Made by a program: the position numbers and the translations under genes. From positions 6,064,274 through 6,128,273 of the forward strand of contig VZQC01005680.1 of assembly GCA_009823505.1 (NCBI GenBank): a DNA stretch of 64,000 nucleotides, written 5' to 3'. The stretch is from Rhizomys pruinosus. Its lineage: Eukaryota > Chordata > Mammalia > Rodentia > Spalacidae. Positions within the stretch are counted from its first letter, which is position 1. The number at the start of each line of letters is the position of its first letter. Of the stretch, positions 59,342-64,000 are shown one piece after another. Below the pieces are notes generated by a model. The model ran no database searches, had not been told where the DNA came from, and saw nothing but the letters and a program-made list of their open reading frames with translations.

Positions 59342-59504
59342 CAGTTGTCTTCCTTTTTAAAACAAAAAACCCTATTGAGTCTAATCTGTATTTCTTCAAT
59401 GTCCTTGGGTGTGGATCTATCTGGTGCAGTTTGGTTAACAACCAGGCCTCAGACCAGTAGGAGAAAACAGACTCTTCCTCTTTTCACATCTGTCAGTTTC
59501 TCTC

Positions 59505-60720
59505 AAATTTTCATTAAATTTATTTCAGTGTGTATTTTTTGTTTAAATTTTGTGCATTTCATACAAACATCTGAATCGTCCTTCTGCCCTCTTTCCCCAT
59601 CCACACCCCCCCCATTGGCCTCCGTCTGCCAGATCTCATGCATTCTGTTATGTATGTTAAGGCGTATTTTGCCTGGTTTGTGGACCCAGGTGTCCCTCAG
59701 TGCAAGTTCATCCACTGGAGTCTAATCAGCTTATCTGGAGTCTCTTCCTTAAAGAAGGTCAACCCCTCCCCCCCCAACCAGCAGTAGTCAGCTGCTAAGA
59801 GTTCCTTGACAAAGGTTGGATTCTGCTGCCCATTTCTTCAGTTCCGTGCTGGGTTTTTGTTTGATTGTGTTTGTATGTGTCTTGGGCATGCTTACACCAT
59901 TGCTATAAGTTCATACGAGCAAGTTCCCAGGGGTCTGGAAGACTCTCTGTCCTTACAAACATGCACCACCCTTGGCTTTTACAGTCTTTCTGTTGCATCT
60001 TCCACAATGGTCTCTGAGTCATGGTTGGATATAGTTTAAAACAGGGGTGCTTTGGGGACATGCTCTCTGTAGTATCTTATTATCTACACTTTGGCCAATT
60101 GTGGCCTTGTGTGTTCAATGCACTCTGTTGAATGAGGAAGCTTCACTGGTAAGAGTTGAGAGATGCATTAGCATTCTCTCTACCTCCTGTTCTGCTATGT
60201 TCTATGAGCCTTAGGTATAGAGGTTAAATTGTAAATGTCACTTAGGTTTGGGCATCTCACAAATGCTTATTCTCTGTGTATTACCAGAGTTGGTACTCTG
60301 TAATAGTCCCCATCTGTTGCAAAAAGAAGCTTTGATGAGTGGTGACTGGTATACTTGTCTGTAGATACAAGAATACAAATTACATTTGTCTAGGGATATG
60401 GCAGAGATAGGGTTTTCTCTGGAATCTATGACCTCTCCAGCCATGTGTGTTTGGCCACACAGTGCCACACTTGAGTTTCCTACCATTGAGAGGGATTTAA
60501 GTCCAATTAGATGGCTGTTGATTACCCCCTAGATAAAAGTGACATTACTGCACTGATACCGATTGCTGTGCTGGTCATTGTTGTGTTATTAGGCTTTAAA
60601 ACTGTGCAGAGCATCCTCCAGAACTATGAGAGCTGTTCTTCAGGGAGGACACTTCCAGGTCAGTTCCAGCCTTCTTGCTCCAAGTCCCGTGTCCAAAGTG
60701 TGTCCTAGATGGTCATCTAA
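59505..60720 (-). mobile_element. L1 3' UTR (Lx-like), antisense
   Basis: From the A-tail side: TTTAAATTTTGTGCATTTCA, C-rich CACCCCCCCCATTGG, then TTGCTATAAGTTCATACGAG, ATTACCAGAGTTGGTACTCT, GGGATTTAAGTCCAATTAGA, TGTGCTGGTCATTGTTGTGT. A short open frame at 60511-60708 with a hydrophobic run is a chance reading of this UTR. Confidence 0.75.
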
Positions 60721-60730
60721 GGTTGAAGCT

Positions 60731-61017
60731 TCCTGCCCACCTCCCCATCCTCAGCCAGGGGAGGGGCTCCCTGCCTACCTCCCCATCCTCAGCCAGGGCT
60801 GGGGCTCCCTGCCCACCTCCCCATCCTCAGCCAGGGCTGGGGCTCCCTGCCCACCACAATATCCTCAGTCAGGGCTGGGGCACCCTGCCCACCTCCCCAT
60901 CCTCAGCTGGGGCTGGGACTCGCTGCCCACCTCCCCATCCTCAGCTGGGGCTGGGACTCGCTGCCCACCTCCCCATCCTCAGCTGGGGCTGGGGCTCCCT
61001 GCCCACCTCCCCATCCA
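60731..61017. repeat. 38-bp minisatellite, about 7.5 units
   Basis: Unit starts (CCCCATCCTCAGCCAGGGCT type) at 60743, 60781, 60819, 60857, 60895, 60933, 60971 and 61009, an exact 38-bp period. Two unit types alternate in the second half (CAGCTGGGGCTGGGACTCG). Open frames through it are artefacts. Confidence 0.96.
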
Positions 61018-61083
61018 TGCTTAGCTTTGTCTGCTTTGGGTTTACATTGGTCTTGTGCATGCTATAGTAAGTAGTGTGGGTTC

Positions 61084-61640
61084 TTTTTTTTTTTTTTTTA
61101 TTGGTGCTTTGTATATATCATACATCATTTTCCAATTCAGTTCAGGCATATTTCCCTTTCCCTTCCCCCCCACCCCACCCCACCCCACCCCATCCCATCC
61201 CAGATCATGCATTCTGCCATAACTGTCCTGCATCTTTCAATTTTTTTTTCATTTTTTAGCAATAATTTATGAGTACAAGCATCCTTCATGTAAAACCAAT
61301 TTGCAAGCAGTTGTGCCCAAACCCACACAGCACATGGGTCCCACCATCCAGCAGGTGGGGCTTGTATGTTCAATCAAGTTGATCAAATGAGTCTCCAGAC
61401 TATATTGCTGTAGTTTCACCATTCACCCCAATCGCAGCCTTTACATTCTACCCCGCCTCCTCTTCTGCAGATTGTTCCCTAGGCTTAGAAAAGGGGCACA
61501 GATGGATGAGAAGCAAAACAGTCTACTTTCTCTGGAGCTGTTGTCTTGGACTCTGGTCAATTCTGGCTATTTCCTTTCATGGGCTGAAGCAGGGTATGAA
61601 GGTTTCAGTTTCTCTATACTTATCCTTAAAAACACTTGTC
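61084..61640 (-). mobile_element. L1 3'-end-like repeat, antisense (copy B)
   Basis: Close match to 18390-18945: TTGTATATATCATACATCAT, a (CCCCA)n tract at 61169-61200, ATTCTGCCATAACTGTCC, CACCCCAATCGCAGCCTTTA, TTGTTCCCTAGGCTTAGAAA. A poly-T lies at its left end, as expected for an antisense tail. Confidence 0.72.
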
Positions 61641-62077
61641 ATTATTCTTAACATCTATCCTACCAGATATGCTGTGGTATCTAACTGTAACTTTCTTTTG
61701 GAAGGGGACAGGAATTAATTCTGTAACCCAGACTGGTCTAAAGAATCTCAGAGTCTTCCTGTCTCAGGGGCTCTTGAAGGCACTAGGAATTACAGGGCAT
61801 GCCACATACCAGTTACAATCATAGTTCTATATTTGTATTTCCCTAAGGGTGAATAATGTATGCTTCTTTTCATGTGCATATTGTCATTGTCCACTGTACA
61901 TCATTTTTTGAGAAATGTCCATCAAGTACTCTGCCTTTTTCTTGTGTTTCTCTTTCTGAGCAGAGTTCTCACTACTGTAGTCAAGGTCTTCCATTTGTGA
62001 TCCTCTCTGACCTGGGCCTCCCAAGCAACTGGAATAAAAGATGTACCCGTTAACGTGCCTGCTCTTTGCCCATATAA

Positions 62078-62259
62078 AAATTTTTTTTTTTTTTTTTTTT
62101 CTTGGTCTTATTCGACGACAGGATCTCCCTCCTGTGCAGCCCCAGCCTGTCTGTGGCGAACTCACCTTGTAGACCAGGCTGGCCTTGAACTCACAAAGAT
62201 TCGCCTGTCTCTGCCTCCCAAGTGCTAGGATTAAAGGCATGCGCCACCACGCCCAGCTT
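62078..62259 (-). mobile_element. B1 SINE
   Basis: Poly-T, TCCCTCCTGTGCAGCCCCAG, TAGACCAGGCTGGCCTTGAA, GCGCCACCACGCCCAGC. Its head faces a U6 fragment across an 17-bp T-rich linker. Confidence 0.93.
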
Positions 62260-62276
62260 TTTTTTTTTCTTTTTTT

Positions 62277-62340
62277 AGGAGCCATGCTAATCTTCTCTGT
62301 ATCATTCCAATTTTAGTATATGTGCTGCCGAAGCTAGCAC
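62277..62340 (-). pseudogene. U6 snRNA 5' fragment (nt 1-64)
   Basis: The reverse complement reads GTGCTAGCTTCGGCAGCACA at its 5' end and continues through the ACAGAGA box region to GATTAGCATGGCTCCT. This is U6 nucleotides 1-64 with three differences from the usual mammalian sequence, at positions 6, 36 and 61. The 3' stem and U tail are missing. It is followed, in its own direction, by an A-rich linker and the B1. U6 is the spliceosomal RNA transcribed by Pol III from an external promoter; there is no evidence for one here, so this copy is dead. Confidence 0.95.
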
Positions 62341-62367
62341 AAAAACTTTTTTTTTAATTATATATAT

Positions 62368-62520
62368 CGCTGGGCATAGTGGCAGATGCCTTTAATCCCA
62401 GCACTCAGGAGGTAGAGGCAGGTGGAACACCATGAGTTCAAGGCCAGCCTGGTCTACATAGTGAGTTCTAGGCCAGCTGGACTACAGGGAGACCCTGTCA
62501 CAAAAAGACCAAAAAAAAAA
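62368..62520 (+). mobile_element. B1 SINE
   Basis: CGCTGGGCATAGTGGCAGAT head, GGGAGACCCTGTCACAAAAA end. Confidence 0.92.
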
Positions 62521-62533
62521 GTTGTATCTATGA

Positions 62534-62672
62534 GCCAAGCATGGTGGCACATGCCTTTAGTTCCATCACTCTGGAGGTAGAGACAGGTGGATTTCTGTGA
62601 AATCAAGCCTAGGCTGATGTAAATAGTGAGTTCCAGGACAACTGAGACTACAGGGAGACCTTGTCTCAAACA
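62534..62672 (+). mobile_element. B1 SINE
   Basis: GCCAAGCATGGTGGCACATG head, GGAGACCTTGTCTCAAACAC end; more diverged than its neighbour. Confidence 0.88.
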
Positions 62673-62740
62673 CAGACGTACACAGAGACACAGACACAGA
62701 TGCAGATGCAGACACACACACACACATACACACACACAAG
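62672..62740. repeat. CA-rich microsatellite
   Basis: ACAGACACAGATGCAG and (CA)n, between the tails of two SINEs. Confidence 0.85.
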
Positions 62741-62764
62741 TATATCTACTTCTTTCTACTTAAG

Positions 62765-62905
62765 GGTGTACATGCATGTCATAGCACATATGTGGAGGTC
62801 ACAGAACAACTTGCCAGAGTCACTTCTCTCCTTCCATAAATGTAGAAGGTTCCAGGGATCAAACTCATTACCAGGCTTGGTAGCGAGTACTCTGAGCCAT
62901 CTCCT
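62765..62905 (-). mobile_element. tRNA-derived SINE (B2 superfamily), old
   Basis: GGAGGTCACAGAACAACTTG, CCAGGGATCAAACTCATTAC, CTCTGAGCCATCTCCTAGCC. Confidence 0.65.
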
Positions 62906-62924
62906 AGCCAGGAGTTTTTGAGAC

Positions 62925-63053
62925 AAGCCATCTCCTAGCCTGGGTTCTTGAGACAAGATCCCAACTGTGTAGCCCTCCAACTCACAGAGATTTGCCTGCC
63001 TTTGCCTCCCAAGTGCTCAGATTAATTAAAGGCATGTGCTGCCACGCTCAGCT
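62925..63053 (-). mobile_element. B1 SINE with local duplication
   Basis: Reverse B1 (CTCCCAAGTGCTCAGATTAA, GCTGCCACGCTCAGC). The SINE/B1 joint is duplicated: GCCATCTCCTAGCC followed by GAGACAAG occurs twice about 31 bp apart. Confidence 0.75.
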
Positions 63054-63094
63054 AGCTTGGCCCATGTTTAACTCTCCTGCCTTTAAATTTTTTT

Positions 63095-63356
63095 TTATCT
63101 ACTTTTACTTTTTTAAATTTAATTTATTTTATTTATTTATGTGTATGAATGTATTGTCTGCATGTAGGTTTGTGCGCCCGTGTCATGCAATGCCTCGGAG
63201 GTCAGAAGAGGGCATTGGATTCCCCTGGAACTGGAGTTCTCCTGGAATTGGAGTTACAGACAGTTCTCAGCCACCATGTGGGTGCTGGGGATCGAACCCC
63301 AGTCCTCTGCAAGAGTAGTTGTGCTCTTAACTGCTAGGCCATCTCTACAGCCTCAA
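63095..63356 (-). mobile_element. B2 SINE with 17-bp duplication
   Basis: Duplication at 63224-63240 and 63241-63257. The 5' head (reverse of CATCTCTACAGCCTC) directly abuts an antisense L1; no TSD seen. Confidence 0.92.
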
Positions 63357-64000
63357 GGCCATTGATTTTTTAAGGTTAATTTTGTATCCTGCCACTTTGC
63401 TGAAGCTGTTATTTCTAGGAATTTTCTGGTGGAGTTTTTAGCATCCTTTAAGTAAACAATCATATCATCAGCAAATAGGAATAGCTTGACTTCCTCTTTT
63501 CCAACTAGTACTCCTTTATTTCCTTTTCTTGCCTTATTGCTCTAGCAAGTGTTTCAAGCACTATATTGAAGAGGAGTGCTGACAGGTGGCAGCCTTGCCA
63601 AGTTCCTACCTTTAAAGGGAATGTTTCTGTCATTTTCCCATTTAGGATGATATTGGCTGTGGGTTTCCTGTATATGGCTTTGATTACTTTGAGGAATGAT
63701 CCCTCTAATCCACTTCCTTCTAGGATTTTAAGCATGAAGGGATGCTGGATTTTGTCAAAGGCTTTTTCAGCATCAATTGAGATGATGGTGTGGTTTTTGT
63801 CTTTCATTCCATTTATGTGTTTGATGATGTTTATTGATTTTTGTATGTTGAACCATCCCTGCATCTCTGGTATGAATCCAACTTGGTCATGATGGATGAT
63901 CTTCTTGATGTGGGTCTGTATGCGATTTGCCAGTATTCTGTTTAGAATTTTGGCATCTGTGTTCATGAGGGAGATGGGTCTATAATTCTCCTTTTTAGTT
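63357..64000 (-). pseudogene. L1 ORF2 reverse transcriptase fragment
   Basis: Reads leftward from the window edge. 63505-63966 is an open 153-residue stretch of [76 protein letters not shown] frameshift follows, then the FADDM region in another frame (about 63460-63480, partly degraded), ending at a B2. GWFNIQ and DAEKAFD are the usual L1 RT motifs. Truncated at the right by the window and at the left by the SINE. Confidence 0.93.

Larger units (their letters stand above)
47029..64000 (+). other. Cpne8: Cpne8 intron 3, partial
   Basis: Begins with GTAAGA after exon 3 and continues past the right edge. No downstream copine exon was recognised. The first 6 kb are sparse in young repeats; from 53 kb on, L1 and SINE pieces dominate. 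In 47660-47780 and 52380-53040 I see nothing assignable. Confidence 0.8.

Noticed and set aside
60511..61067. ORF with a hydrophobic segment followed by Pro-rich repeat ORFs
   Set aside because: The first part is antisense L1 3' UTR, the second the 38-bp minisatellite.
62277..62340. A functional U6 snRNA gene
   Set aside because: Only nucleotides 1-64 are present, and no proximal element or TATA is visible in the A/T-rich flank at the expected distance.
1..64000. CRISPR arrays, bacterial operons, phage genes or new defence-like systems
   Set aside because: None seen. The tandem repeats are minisatellites without spacers, and all strong protein signals are copine exons or L1.

Overview
The window is nuclear DNA from a muroid rodent. 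The evidence is the dense mix of B1 (7SL-derived), B2/B3 (tRNA-derived), ID-like and composite SINEs, rodent-type L1 elements with tandem 5' monomers, and URR1-like non-autonomous hAT elements. The SINE consensus does not look like mouse or rat as I know them, so another muroid family is likely; I cannot name the species.

One protein-coding gene is recognisable: the 5' part of the copine gene Cpne8 on the + strand. Its CpG-island promoter and first exon lie at about 13.0-14.2 kb. Exon 1 (coding 14112-14209), exon 2 (45435-45475) and exon 3 (46982-47028) join in phase to give the first 62 residues: a short N-terminal leader and the start of the C2A domain, including the first calcium-binding loop. 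Intron 1 is about 31.2 kb and intron 2 about 1.5 kb. Intron 3 runs off the right edge, so the rest of C2A, C2B and the copine vWA-like domain are outside the window.

Layout: 1-13.0 kb is upstream flank with old and young SINEs, L1 3' ends, an ancient L1M fragment and a 530-bp polypyrimidine tract. 13.0-14.3 kb is the CpG island and exon 1, with a strong G-quadruplex motif. 14.2-45.4 kb is intron 1: many SINEs, a 30-bp minisatellite, a URR1-like element, and an L1 with 181-bp 5' monomers that runs into an 805-bp assembly gap at 38790-39594. 45.4-47.0 kb holds exons 2 and 3. 47.0-64.0 kb is the start of intron 3, rich in L1 pieces, with a B2-B1 chimeric SINE inside L1 ORF2, a 38-bp minisatellite, a U6 snRNA fragment joined to a B1, and an antisense L1 reverse-transcriptase fragment at the right edge.

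I found no bacterial, CRISPR-like or otherwise new gene system. The most unusual items are retrotransposition products: the B2-B1 chimera with outer target-site duplications, the U6-B1 composite, and a B2 subfamily marked by a 17-bp internal duplication. Nearly all other open reading frames are chance ORFs in repeats or GC-rich DNA. SINE and L1 boundaries are read by eye and may be off by several bases.
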